NCBI RefSeq assembly: GCF_009770985.1
Contig: NZ_WSRW01000002.1
Location: 992,001-1,056,000 of the forward strand
Direction: 5' to 3'
DNA length: 64,000 nt
Origin: Mucilaginibacter lacusdianchii
Lineage (GTDB): Bacteria > Bacteroidota > Bacteroidia > Sphingobacteriales > Sphingobacteriaceae
A program made the position numbers and the translations under genes. Positions 27,060 to 36,434 of the stretch are shown here, in pieces (the first letter of the stretch is position 1; each line of letters begins with the position of its first letter). The notes below the pieces were generated by a model. That model had not been told where the DNA came from. It saw only the letters and a list, made by a program, of their open reading frames with translations, and searched no databases.

Positions 27060-28430
27060 TTATTTGTAGTAAGTAGATTTAAAATCGAGCTTATTCAGAC
27101 CGGCTTTCACTTCGGGACAACTCATAAACAGTTTCCATAACAAGCCTGATCTGCCGTTCTCAATCATCACTGCAATCGGCCCCTGATCAATACCGAGATA
27201 TCGTTTTGGATACCAGTTGTCTGTTTCGCTGAAGGCATCATAAAAACCATATTTGCCCCAAACTTTATCTCCTAAGTCGTCATATAAATGGCGAATTACT
27301 TTCATAGAATACTCGGGCGTGTAAGGGTATGAAGCTAGTGCGGCGGTAGGTGAAATAACGCCCAGATCTTCAGACGGACTATGACCGGCATAACCTTTTA
27401 CCGAATAACTTGCGGTTAAACCCCAACAATTTTCTCCGTAGCCCTTAAAGTGTTTGGGGTTATCTATACAATAAGCCCGGTGTATGAGTGTATGGTTTTT
27501 GTTTTCGGTCCAGTAATTAGCGTAACGGTCTGACAAACCTTTAGGACTTAGCCCCAAGTATGAGTACTGTGCCCAGAACAAGGGGCCAACCGTGCCTTTT
27601 GCACCGTTATGTTTAAGACGGATTGGATAGCCGTTTACTTTGATATTGGTATCAATGGCGCCACTGCGTGCCCAACCCTCATGGTAAGCTGCCGCCGGAA
27701 TAGTATTCGATGGTGACGAGGCCGCCATGACGTACATAATCAGGCACTCGTTGTAACCCGTTACCGGAAAGTTCATTTTCCAACCCACGTTTGGTGACCA
27801 GTGCCAGTACAACACGTTTTTGCCATTGCGGTACCAGTTCCAGTCAACACCTTTCCAAAGCTGGTCTATTTGAGCGGCCAGTTGTTTTTCGGCAGCGTTG
27901 CCATTTTTAAAATATTGGCGAACGCAAAGCAGGCCTTGTGTCAGGTAGGCGGTTTCCACTAGGTCGCCCCCATCGTCATCATGGCCAAAAGGTTTTACCT
28001 TACCAGTTTCGCCACACATCCAGTGTGGCCAGGCACCATGAAAGCGTTCGGCTTTTGCCAGAAAGTTTACTGCCTTTTGCAAACGATTAAAGCCTTCTTT
28101 GCGGGTAATGTAATGCCGCTCAATACCGGCAACAATGGCCATCACGCCAAAGCCCGACGCACCTGTGGCTACTACGTTTTTATCATTTTCAGGGTAATCA
28201 CCGTCAACATGGTAACGTTCGCGCGCTAGGCCCGAATGAGGTTCGGCACCGTCCCAAAAATACTGGAAGGTTTGTTTCTCGACCAGGTTAAGCAACTGTT
28301 CGTCACTTAATTTCTTTTGAATAACAGGTTTAGAAGGAGCAGACCTGTGCTGTGCTTTTTGGGCCGAGGTTACCTGAGCACATAGCATGGCAGAAGCCAG
28401 ACAGCATATGCCGATTAAATGTTTTTTCAT
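27060..28430 (-). CDS. Exported glycoamylase-domain protein, GH144-like beta-glucanase (locus B)
   Basis: 456 residues from the ATG at 28430, which has a clear AGGAG at 28439-28443 eight bases upstream and opens a signal peptide (MKKHLIGICCLASAM). A longer frame to 28580 adds 50 residues without a signal and is rejected. The body is an (alpha/alpha)-barrel, and the C-terminal half matches the glycoamylase family PF10091 (EDLGVISPTAALASYPYTPE, FYDAFSE, YLGIDQGPIAVMIENG). Known: in Chitinophaga and Parabacteroides this family includes GH144 enzymes that cut beta-1,2-glucan. The link to beta-1,2-glucan here is inference, supported by the GH3 gene downstream. A hairpin separates the gene from susD 156 bp upstream. 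Confidence 0.88.
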   Translation of the reverse strand: MKKHLIGICCLASAMLCAQVTSAQKAQHRSAPSKPVIQKKLSDEQLLNLVEKQTFQYFWDGAEPHSGLARERYHVDGDYPENDKNVVATGASGFGVMAIVAGIERHYITRKEGFNRLQKAVNFLAKAERFHGAWPHWMCGETGKVKPFGHDDDGGDLVETAYLTQGLLCVRQYFKNGNAAEKQLAAQIDQLWKGVDWNWYRNGKNVLYWHWSPNVGWKMNFPVTGYNECLIMYVMAASSPSNTIPAAAYHEGWARSGAIDTNIKVNGYPIRLKHNGAKGTVGPLFWAQYSYLGLSPKGLSDRYANYWTENKNHTLIHRAYCIDNPKHFKGYGENCWGLTASYSVKGYAGHSPSEDLGVISPTAALASYPYTPEYSMKVIRHLYDDLGDKVWGKYGFYDAFSETDNWYPKRYLGIDQGPIAVMIENGRSGLLWKLFMSCPEVKAGLNKLDFKSTYYK

Positions 28431-28542
28431 AGCGAAATCTCCTATCAGCTTAAAAGAATTAGGCTGATATGTAACAGGTAATTGTTGTAGTACAGCTGGT
28501 AATTGGAATACTGAAAGCTGCCTGCTAATTATATAATAGTTA

Positions 28543-28575
28543 TAAAGGCGGCCTTGTAAATACAAGACCGCCTTA
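28543..28575. terminator. Hairpin after susD (locus B), possibly partial terminator
   Basis: Arms of about 15 bp (28544-28558 and 28561-28575) pair with one mismatch, around the sequence AAGGCGG. On the minus strand it follows the SusD stop by 11 bp but lacks a strong T-run. It may weaken rather than stop transcription into the GH144-like gene, giving more SusC/SusD than enzyme. Confidence 0.5.
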
Positions 28576-28586
28576 AGCAATTGGAA

Positions 28587-30071
28587 TTAGTAGCCAATAT
28601 TTTGTGTCAGCACGCCATTGCTTTTGTCGATCTCATTTTGAGGGACAGGCCAAACTTCGTTTTTGTTAGCCTTCCATCCTTTTGGACCAAAAACCTGTGC
28701 GGCACGGCCTTGACGAATGACGTCGAAGTATCGGTCATACTCCATAGCCAGTTCCGAGCGGCGTTCACGCCAAATGGCATTACGCAACTCTGCTTTATCG
28801 GTAGTAGTAACTCGTGGCAGTACTGCGTTGTTACCCTGACGGGCACGGGCTCTAACCGTTTCTAATGATGATAAAGCTTGCGTTGTATTACCTTGCTCAT
28901 TGGCCGCTTCTGCATTCATTAACAAAACGTCAGAATAACGCAAAACTCGAAGGTTTTGCTGCGCGCCTTCGTTGAAGCCGGATACAAACAGGCTAAACGG
29001 CACATACGATTTGTAGTTGTACATCGGGTTATCGCCAGTTGCAGCTATTGCATCACCTTCGGCAGTGGTAGTGCCGCGGAAAATGATAGTTCCGAAACGA
29101 CGGGTATCCCCTGGCTCAAATGAATCTGCTAAATTTTGAGTAGGCACATTGAAACCCCAACCGCCACCAGTAACTCCACGCACGCCCTGCACCTGAGAAT
29201 ACTGCGAATTTGACGCAGCTGCATTTCCCGGAACAATAGCAGCTTGAATTTCGAACACCGATTCTGAACTGTTCTCATTTTCTAAACGGAACTCTTTTTC
29301 AAAATTAGGTATCAAAGAATACCCCATACCCATCACTTGGTTAGTATAATTCAACACATCAGCCCATTTTTGCTGATACATAGCTACTTTAGCATGTAAT
29401 GCTAATGCTGCTCCTTTAGTAACCCGACCTAAATCATCAGCGGTATATGATTGTGGTAATACCACTGCGGCTTCTGTTAAATCTTTTTCAATAGCAGCCC
29501 AAACCTGTGCTTTAGGGCTACGGGCAAGGTTATAGTCAGCATCACTTTTAGGTATGGTAAGGCGTAATGGCACATCGCCAAAAGCTCTTACTAATCTAAA
29601 ATAGCAGTAAGCTCTTATAAACTTAGCCTCACTCAGATAACGTGCTTTCAAATTAGCATCCATGTTGATGTTTGGTACATTATCTAAAACCTGGTTAGCT
29701 AAATTGATGCTTTGGTACTGACCCTCCCAAAAAGATTGCAATTGTCCATCTGTTGAGGTAACGGTAAAGTTATCATACAAGTTCAGATAGGTAGCATCGT
29801 TTGTGCTACTGCCCTTTTCCGCATCGTCTGAACCTAAGCTTTCTACCGCGATAGGTGCAAAAGCAATGTTGTTCCAGGTACGCAGGTTTGCATAAGCAGC
29901 GTTCACGGCTTTATTAGCATCATCAGCTGTTTGCCAAAACTGCGATACCGGGGTTTGCGCCTGTTGCGGCACATCCAAAAACGCCTTTTTACAGCCGGGT
30001 GCAACTATAGTTGCTGCAATAAGCATACTAATGCTCGTTGCTTTATATATATTGTTTTTAATATTTCTCAT
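28587..30071 (-). CDS. SusD/RagB-family glycan-binding lipoprotein (locus B)
   Basis: 494 residues. The lipobox is in TIVAPGC with Cys27 followed by KKAF. The TPR-like SusD core follows. The C-terminal signature (IWRERRSELAMEYDRYFDVIR, split by normal spacing, and VWPVPQNEI) is complete. Its partner susC ends 11 bp upstream. Known: it forms the lid of the SusC transporter at the cell surface and selects the ligand. Given its neighbours, a beta-glucan oligosaccharide is the likely ligand. Confidence 0.96.
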   Translation of the reverse strand: MRNIKNNIYKATSISMLIAATIVAPGCKKAFLDVPQQAQTPVSQFWQTADDANKAVNAAYANLRTWNNIAFAPIAVESLGSDDAEKGSSTNDATYLNLYDNFTVTSTDGQLQSFWEGQYQSINLANQVLDNVPNINMDANLKARYLSEAKFIRAYCYFRLVRAFGDVPLRLTIPKSDADYNLARSPKAQVWAAIEKDLTEAAVVLPQSYTADDLGRVTKGAALALHAKVAMYQQKWADVLNYTNQVMGMGYSLIPNFEKEFRLENENSSESVFEIQAAIVPGNAAASNSQYSQVQGVRGVTGGGWGFNVPTQNLADSFEPGDTRRFGTIIFRGTTTAEGDAIAATGDNPMYNYKSYVPFSLFVSGFNEGAQQNLRVLRYSDVLLMNAEAANEQGNTTQALSSLETVRARARQGNNAVLPRVTTTDKAELRNAIWRERRSELAMEYDRYFDVIRQGRAAQVFGPKGWKANKNEVWPVPQNEIDKSNGVLTQNIGY

Positions 30072-30082
30072 TACTTAGGTTA

Positions 30083-33000
30083 TTAGAAGGTAACGTTTAC
30101 ACCAAAGTTGTAGGTAGCAAATAGCGGATATACGTTGGCATCTAAACCAGCATTGGTAGGTGTGCCGCCAACTTCGGGGCTAAAGCCTTTGTAGCCAAAA
30201 ATGTTAATGGCGTTTTGTGCGTTGGCGTATATTCTTAAACGCTGCATTTTAAGCTTGCTGGCAATGTTTGATGGCAGCGTGTAACCCAATTGCATGTTTC
30301 TTACCCTGAAATAAGATGCGCTTGATACGTAGAATGAATTAGGTGCGGAGTTGCTGGTGGTACCTAAATTAACTGATGGATACTTGTTTGAAGTACCTTC
30401 GCCATGCCAGCGGTTATCATAAAAATCTTTGGTGAAGTTTTCGTTACCAAAGCGGTAAGCCAAATTGGTGTTATAGATTTCGGCTCCGGCTACACCTTGA
30501 AAATCTAAAGTCAAATCAAAGCTTTTGTAGGTGAAGTTGGTGTTGATACCGTAATTGAATCGAGGATTTGGATTGCCCAATACTACGCGGTCTTTACCGT
30601 CAATTGTACCATCGCCGTTGGTATCTACATATCTAAAATCGCCAGGTTTTGCATTAGGCTGTGCTGATGCGGTAACCTCACCGGCATTTTGGAAGATACC
30701 GGCTACCTGATAGCCATAAAACTCACCAATAGGACGGCCTTCCATGGTGCGGGTAGCTAAAGCACCATTTGATAAACCTGTACCACCGTTGTAAATGGTA
30801 GTATTTAAGGTAGAATAAATTTTTAATACTTTATTTTGATTGTAACCTATGTTACCGCCAATGCTGTAATTAAAATCACCTCTGCTGTTGCTTCTCCAGG
30901 TAATGGCGGCTTCGGCACCACGGTTGCGGATATCGGCCTGGTTGCCATAAATACTGTTTTGTAAGCTACCAACTGATGCTGGAATTGGAATAGCAAATAC
31001 GGCCCCCTTGCTGGTTCTGTTGTAGTAATCCAAATCGAATGATAAGTGATTATCGAACATGGTACCTTCCAAACCAATATCTGTACCTTCAGAAACTTCG
31101 GCAACTATAAATGGAGGAATTACAGAACTGATGCTTGTACCTGTAAACGGATTTTGTTGAGCACCGAATATAGCTACATAAGCCGGAACAGTGGTGGTTG
31201 AAGGAATAGTTAAGTTGAACGGTACACCTGCATTAGCGACACGGCCCCAGCTAGCACGTAATTTTAAAGCGTCAAAAACTTTCTGATCTTTCATAAAGTT
31301 TTCTTGGCTAATTACCCAGCCGGCACCAACTGCTGGCAGGTTGCGGTACGTACCATTGCCAAAAAACTGTGATGCACCATCACGACGAAGTGATGCATTT
31401 AAAAGGTATCTATCTTTAAAGCTGTAGTTGATTCGGCCAAAATAAGAGGCAAATGTATTTAATGTACTACCAGCATCGTCAATGTTACGGCTTGCAGCAG
31501 TTCCTAATGAAAAATAAGAACTTTCAGAACCCGCCGGAACGTTCAGGGCCGACAAAGTATAAGCATATAGCTGCTCACGCTGTGCGGTCTGACCTAATAA
31601 CACGGTTACTTTATGATCGCCAAACCTGTTATCATAGGTCAAAGTATTTTCTGCAATCCAGTTGCGGGTTTCGCCTCTGTATCTGCTTAATGAACTTTGT
31701 GTAGCCAACTGTGCGTTGGTTGCACGGTATACCGGTGTATAGTTGGTATTTTGGTTGTTAGTGAACTCTCCACCAAATGATGTTCTGAACTTAAAGTTTT
31801 TCAGGAAAGTTAACTGTGCGTATACGTTACCAGTAAAGCTATAACGCTCGGTACGCTGATTGTAAAAATCGATAGTAGCTTGCGGGTTATAGTTGCTACC
31901 GCCACCTAAACGGAAACCTAAACTACCATTATCCGGATCGCCATAAGTGCCGTTATCATTGAAAATAGGCACAACCGGTGCAGCGCCAAATAACTGATGG
32001 AAAATGGTGTTGTTGACATCTCGTGAACGGCTGTATGATCCATTCAATTTCACACCAAAATCTAGGTTTTTTAAAGGTGTGATGTTATTGCTTAAACTTA
32101 AGGTATAACGTTTATAACTGTTGGTTTCAACAATACCGTCTTGGTCTAAAACTCCTAATGACACATTGTAGTCTGACTTTTCGCCACCACCATTTACAGA
32201 AAGCTGGTGATTGGTGGTAAATGCCGTACGTAAAATTTGCTTGTACCAATCGGTACCCGCACCAAAACTCGCCGGATTGGCAAATACAGCAGCGCTACCG
32301 TTAGTGGTAGTTAACTCATTAATGGCAGTTGCATATTCAGTTGCATCAGCCATTTTTACTTGGTTGGTTACTTTCTGTAAACCCACATAGCCATTGTAGT
32401 TAATGGTGGTTTTACCTTTACGACCTCTTTTTGTTGTTACGATAATAACACCATTAGATGCGCGGATACCGTAGATAGCAGTACTTGACGCATCTTTTAA
32501 AACGCTAATGTTATCAATATCCTGCGGATTCAGGAAGTTGATATCATTATACCAAACACCATCTACAACGTACAATACGTTGGTATTACCATAAACCGTT
32601 CCTGTACCACGTATGGTTACTTGTGGAGATGAACCTGGTGCACCATTGTTTACAATGTTTACACCAGCTACTTTACCTTGCAAAGCGCTTACAGCATTAG
32701 GTGATGACTGTTTAGCTAATTCCTCGCCTTTTACGGTGGCAACAGCTCCGGTAACGTCAACTTTACGCTGCGTACCGTAACCTACTACTACAACTTGCTG
32801 TAAGTCGTTAACCTGGGCGGCTAGTTTTACATCTAATGTAGTGTTGCTGCCTACGGGCAAGGATTGTGTTACATATCCTACGTAGGTAAAAGTTAAAGTT
32901 ACATTGGCTGGTACACTAAGACGGTAGTTACCATCTGCGTCGGTTTGTGCTCCGGTGGTAGTGCCTCTTACACCCACACTTACGCCAATAAGTGGCTGTC

Positions 33001-33112
33001 CGTTGGCAACGTCAGTAACTTTTCCGCTAACTGTAACATTTTGTGCAAATGCTGCGTCATAGAAAAAAGTTAATAGCAATGCCAATAAGGAGATCGAGTA
33101 GATTCTCTTCAT
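30083..33112 (-). CDS. SusC/RagA-family TonB-dependent transporter (locus B)
   Basis: 1009 residues: signal peptide to about 23 (DAAFAQ), carboxypeptidase-regulatory-like domain about 25-105, plug about 112-225 with VVVVGYGTQRK, LYVVDGVWY, and ISVLKDASSTAIYGIRASNG, then the barrel ending NVTF. Known: it imports oligosaccharides across the outer membrane with TonB. Expression probably starts from the promoter at 33162-33193, just below the shared element at 33202-33218. The three-Y regulator encoded upstream on the same strand is the likely activator. Confidence 0.96.
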   Translation of the reverse strand: MKRIYSISLLALLLTFFYDAAFAQNVTVSGKVTDVANGQPLIGVSVGVRGTTTGAQTDADGNYRLSVPANVTLTFTYVGYVTQSLPVGSNTTLDVKLAAQVNDLQQVVVVGYGTQRKVDVTGAVATVKGEELAKQSSPNAVSALQGKVAGVNIVNNGAPGSSPQVTIRGTGTVYGNTNVLYVVDGVWYNDINFLNPQDIDNISVLKDASSTAIYGIRASNGVIIVTTKRGRKGKTTINYNGYVGLQKVTNQVKMADATEYATAINELTTTNGSAAVFANPASFGAGTDWYKQILRTAFTTNHQLSVNGGGEKSDYNVSLGVLDQDGIVETNSYKRYTLSLSNNITPLKNLDFGVKLNGSYSRSRDVNNTIFHQLFGAAPVVPIFNDNGTYGDPDNGSLGFRLGGGSNYNPQATIDFYNQRTERYSFTGNVYAQLTFLKNFKFRTSFGGEFTNNQNTNYTPVYRATNAQLATQSSLSRYRGETRNWIAENTLTYDNRFGDHKVTVLLGQTAQREQLYAYTLSALNVPAGSESSYFSLGTAASRNIDDAGSTLNTFASYFGRINYSFKDRYLLNASLRRDGASQFFGNGTYRNLPAVGAGWVISQENFMKDQKVFDALKLRASWGRVANAGVPFNLTIPSTTTVPAYVAIFGAQQNPFTGTSISSVIPPFIVAEVSEGTDIGLEGTMFDNHLSFDLDYYNRTSKGAVFAIPIPASVGSLQNSIYGNQADIRNRGAEAAITWRSNSRGDFNYSIGGNIGYNQNKVLKIYSTLNTTIYNGGTGLSNGALATRTMEGRPIGEFYGYQVAGIFQNAGEVTASAQPNAKPGDFRYVDTNGDGTIDGKDRVVLGNPNPRFNYGINTNFTYKSFDLTLDFQGVAGAEIYNTNLAYRFGNENFTKDFYDNRWHGEGTSNKYPSVNLGTTSNSAPNSFYVSSASYFRVRNMQLGYTLPSNIASKLKMQRLRIYANAQNAINIFGYKGFSPEVGGTPTNAGLDANVYPLFATYNFGVNVTF

Positions 33113-33161
33113 AATTGGTAGTTAGAATTTGAAATTGAAAATTAGGTTCTATTTGCAGCTC

Positions 33162-33193
33162 CAAAATTCAACAAGCAGAAGAGATGTAACAAA
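33162..33193 (-). promoter_or_regulatory. Predicted susC promoter (locus B)
   Basis: On the minus strand: TTTG (33193-33190), 20 bp, then GAATTTTG (33169-33162). The -7 box differs from TAnnTTTG at one position, as expected for a promoter that needs an activator. The transcript would have a leader of about 45 nt before the ATG at 33112. Confidence 0.55.
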
Positions 33194-33201
33194 TAATGTT
33201 A

Positions 33202-33218
33202 CACTACATCACTACATC
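33202..33218. promoter_or_regulatory. Tandem ACTACATC element upstream of susC (locus B)
   Basis: Two exact, abutting copies of ACTACATC (33203-33210, 33211-33218) lie 8 bp above the -33 box. The 14-mer CACTACATCACTAC here recurs exactly above the susC promoter of locus C (51393-51406). A TGTAAC-N7-GTTACA dyad (33185-33203) overlaps its edge. It is the likely binding site of the three-Y regulator family. Confidence 0.6.
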
Positions 33219-33352
33219 AGTGTAAAACTATTTTCTCACTGTTACGCATGCTCAAGTTTAATTTACTCGTAATCAGAATTTTAACTCACAAAATACCACA
33301 TCAAAAAACCCATATAATGTAATTTATACACTAAGCCTATTTTGTCATTATG

Positions 33353-33370
33353 AGAGGTAATGATGTAGTG
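33353..33370. promoter_or_regulatory. Inverted third copy of the CACTACATCA element
   Basis: On the minus strand this reads CACTACATCATTACCTC, matching the element at 33202 over its first 10 bases and 14 of the 16 bases compared. It directly follows the stop codon of the regulator gene, about 150 bp from the first copy and in opposite orientation, so looping between the two is conceivable. It could also be chance. Confidence 0.4.
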
Positions 33371-36247
33371 TTAAAACTCTATGAGAAACTCGGCGAGGTT
33401 TTTATCATGGGGCAAATTCAGCTTTTTACGTAGTCGGTAACGCCTAATTTCTACCCCGCGAAGGGATATGTTCAATAATGAAGAAAGCTCTTTACTACTC
33501 ATGTTCATGCGTAGGTATGCACATAATTTGAGATCGTTTGGTACTAATTCTGGGTACTGTAGTTTCAGCCTTTTGAAGAAATTTTCATGCGCCTCATTAA
33601 AGCTTTTTTCGAAAAGGTTCCAATCTCGCTCATCATTCCGCCCTTCGTTAATTACTTTTTGTACGCGGCTTACTTGTTCAGAAGGCAGTTTCTTCCCATT
33701 TTCATCCTTAATTTTCAACAATTCATCACTCAGCTTTTGCAGCAGTTCATTTTTGTAAGCTAAAGACATTGCTGAATTAGCCAATTCACGGTTTTTGGAT
33801 TCCAATTCGGCTTGTAGCTTTTCGGTTTGTAACTCGGCCAATCGTTTTTCGTTGGCTTCCGCTTCATGGCGTAATATTTCTTCCTGCTCTTGCTTAAGCT
33901 TTTGAGCTATCCGCAGGTGGTCTTTCCGCAATTTAGCTTGGTATACCCTTCTACCTACAAAAAGTAAAACCGCCAGCAATACCAAATAAAGAAGTATTGC
34001 AGCTTTGCGTGCATACCAGGGCGGCATCACTTCAAAATTAAATTCAGTAATGTTACTTACCAATTGGTTGTTTATCCGGGCCCGTACTTTAAAAGTATAA
34101 GCGCCTGTACTCAAATTAGTAAAATCTTTTTGCGTGGCAGATGTCCAGTCAGACCAGTCTTTTGAATAGCCGTCTAAAAAATATTGGTATTTAATTTGAG
34201 CCTGCCTGTAATAGGGTAAGGCGTATGAGATACGGATGTTGTTACGGTTATTGGCTATATAAAACTCTCCCCCATTGTTTCCGTTTTCGCTGATTACCTT
34301 ATAGCGGTCAGTAATATCATCCACACGCCTGATTAAAACATTAGGAAGGTTGTGTAAGGTATTATAATTGCCGTTTTTGTTGATGTCATAAATTACAAAG
34401 CCATCGTCAATACTAATCAGGTACAATGAATTGCTTATGCGACTAATGTTTTCATAGTACTGCACCATTCGCCCGTCAAGTATGTTAAAGCTTGCATTGT
34501 CTATACTCAGCTTGCCGGGTTGAGAGAAATTGATCAACGCTACTTTACCTTGATTAACAAACCAGTATGAATGTCCGCCAGCGTTAATGATTCTATTAGA
34601 CGTTGCAAAGGCACCCAGCTTTTTGTTTAATACATCATACCGGCTTAAATGGTTGTTTAATTCGTCATAAACAAAAAAGCCGGCGTGAGAAGCAAATACA
34701 ATCTGGTCTTCTAAATTAAAAACGTTGATATTGTATGTACTGGGTAAACCATCTTTTTCACCAAATGATTTTTTCGTAATGACTTTTCTGAAATCGGCAC
34801 TTAAGGTTAAGCGGGTTAAGCCCTTATAAGGGTGACTAACCCATATATTGCCCCTGTTATCCTGCTCCACGTATCTGGACGGTTCGTTAAATCCTTCAAT
34901 CCGGCCAATTAACTGGCAACCGTTGCCGGCAGTACTACTATAAAGAGCTAAGCCATTATAAGTTCCCTGTATTAAATAGTTAGCATTAGATCTAAGCGGT
35001 TTTATAGTCCAGCCACCGGCCAAGGTCGATATTTTCTGAATGTGGTTATCTACCACTTTGTAGGTACCATTATTATGCCCGCAAAGCAGTTCACCGTTTA
35101 TAATGCTTAAATCCCAAACCTGCCCTTGCGATGATGGAATCATCTGAAAATCAAATGCCCCGTTTTGTAATGGCCAGCTACTGTAGTACAACCCGTGGTT
35201 GGTGCCCAGGTAAATTTTATCGTGGTAAATGATGCTTGAATAAACCGTACCAAACTTACCCGTTTTATCTAGGTTAAAATGCAAAGGGGCATTCAGTTCT
35301 ATCCGGTCAATACCATTATCTAAACCGGTCCACAAGTTTTCGTTATTATCTGCATACAAGCTTAAAACGGTGTTATTTTGCAGGCCTTTAGTTTTGTTGA
35401 TGTGGTAAATGATGTTACCAGCCTCATTTAAAACAATCAGGCCGTTTAGTATGGTACCGTACACATAATATTTGTTTAGCACCTTAACACCATTATTAAG
35501 CTGATAAGATTTTAAAAAGTTATTGGCTGGTGTATTAAAAGGGCTGAATGTTTTACCATCATAAATGAATAACCCGTTTGATTCTGTACCGATAAGGTAG
35601 CTGCCTGGTTTGTAAGGCAGCACAGACAGTACACCATGAAGCGCAGACCCGCCTGGTAATGCAACCAGTTTGTTTCCGGCAAGTTCAAAAAATCCTTTAC
35701 TGGTTAGCTCTGCAAAGATACGATTGCCTGCCTTGTGCATAAAAAACAGTGAGGTATCCGGTGCGATAACCTGCAGTTTTTCATTCTGATAAATGTAAAT
35801 ATTGGTGAACGACTGAAAGATGACCCTATCGCGATCAGGAAGGATACGCCATATTTCGTCCTTTATTTGCTGTTTAGCCGGTAACAGCGACGTAAGTGAA
35901 TGATAAGCCAGTTTATTAGTTTGGTATGACCAGTAGCCAAACTCGCCAAAACCACCGGTGTAAATGCGGTCTTGAGCATCAACAGCAACTGCTCTTACAA
36001 TTTGATGATTGGGCAAATTGTACTGCTGCCAATATCGTCCATCGTAAACCAACAAGCCTTCGGCATTGCCAAAATACATAACGCCGTTTTTGCCTTGGGT
36101 AACCGACCAGTTTTGATTACCTGATGCATAGGTAGATTTAGGAAAATTTTGGATATATGGAACTCCTAAGTTTTGTGCATCAGCAGCTATACTAAACAAC
36201 GTAGCATAAAGAACAATAAAAAAGTACGAAAAAATACGCTTAAACAT
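33371..36247 (-). CDS. Three-Y/propeller membrane regulator with C-terminal HTH (locus B)
   Basis: 958 residues from the ATG at 36247, which opens a signal peptide (MFKRIFSYFFIVLYATLFS); a GTG extension to 36307 is less likely. The periplasmic part is a set of Reg_prop-type beta-propeller repeats (about 30-680). A Y_Y_Y immunoglobulin-like domain (about 690-760) and one membrane helix (ILLYLVLLAVLLFVG) follow. Inside are a Glu/Lys-rich coiled coil (about 790-870) and a LuxR-like helix-turn-helix (MNMSSKELSSLLNISLRGVE). There is no kinase or receiver domain. Known: this architecture is a Bacteroidota one-component relative of hybrid two-component sensors. Inferred role: it senses an oligosaccharide in the periplasm and activates the adjacent susC operon. 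Confidence 0.9.
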   Translation of the reverse strand: MFKRIFSYFFIVLYATLFSIAADAQNLGVPYIQNFPKSTYASGNQNWSVTQGKNGVMYFGNAEGLLVYDGRYWQQYNLPNHQIVRAVAVDAQDRIYTGGFGEFGYWSYQTNKLAYHSLTSLLPAKQQIKDEIWRILPDRDRVIFQSFTNIYIYQNEKLQVIAPDTSLFFMHKAGNRIFAELTSKGFFELAGNKLVALPGGSALHGVLSVLPYKPGSYLIGTESNGLFIYDGKTFSPFNTPANNFLKSYQLNNGVKVLNKYYVYGTILNGLIVLNEAGNIIYHINKTKGLQNNTVLSLYADNNENLWTGLDNGIDRIELNAPLHFNLDKTGKFGTVYSSIIYHDKIYLGTNHGLYYSSWPLQNGAFDFQMIPSSQGQVWDLSIINGELLCGHNNGTYKVVDNHIQKISTLAGGWTIKPLRSNANYLIQGTYNGLALYSSTAGNGCQLIGRIEGFNEPSRYVEQDNRGNIWVSHPYKGLTRLTLSADFRKVITKKSFGEKDGLPSTYNINVFNLEDQIVFASHAGFFVYDELNNHLSRYDVLNKKLGAFATSNRIINAGGHSYWFVNQGKVALINFSQPGKLSIDNASFNILDGRMVQYYENISRISNSLYLISIDDGFVIYDINKNGNYNTLHNLPNVLIRRVDDITDRYKVISENGNNGGEFYIANNRNNIRISYALPYYRQAQIKYQYFLDGYSKDWSDWTSATQKDFTNLSTGAYTFKVRARINNQLVSNITEFNFEVMPPWYARKAAILLYLVLLAVLLFVGRRVYQAKLRKDHLRIAQKLKQEQEEILRHEAEANEKRLAELQTEKLQAELESKNRELANSAMSLAYKNELLQKLSDELLKIKDENGKKLPSEQVSRVQKVINEGRNDERDWNLFEKSFNEAHENFFKRLKLQYPELVPNDLKLCAYLRMNMSSKELSSLLNISLRGVEIRRYRLRKKLNLPHDKNLAEFLIEF

Positions 36248-36434
36248 TTTATAACAGGTCAGTACGATACAAAGTAAGAAAAAGTATACGGAAAGAAACG
36301 AATGCACAGATTATCACAATCTGATAATTATCATTAAAAATCTGGTCTATCTACCAACATATCTCCATAATAAAGTAAGCATTTCATATAATCAGGCATT
36401 TTTATTTTAACGATTATTAATTTTACCGCCTGCT

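Noticed and set aside
33203..33218. Tandem ACTACATC repeats as a CRISPR or phase-variation tract
   Set aside because: There are only two 8-bp units without spacers, outside any coding frame. Position and recurrence above another promoter fit a regulator site better.
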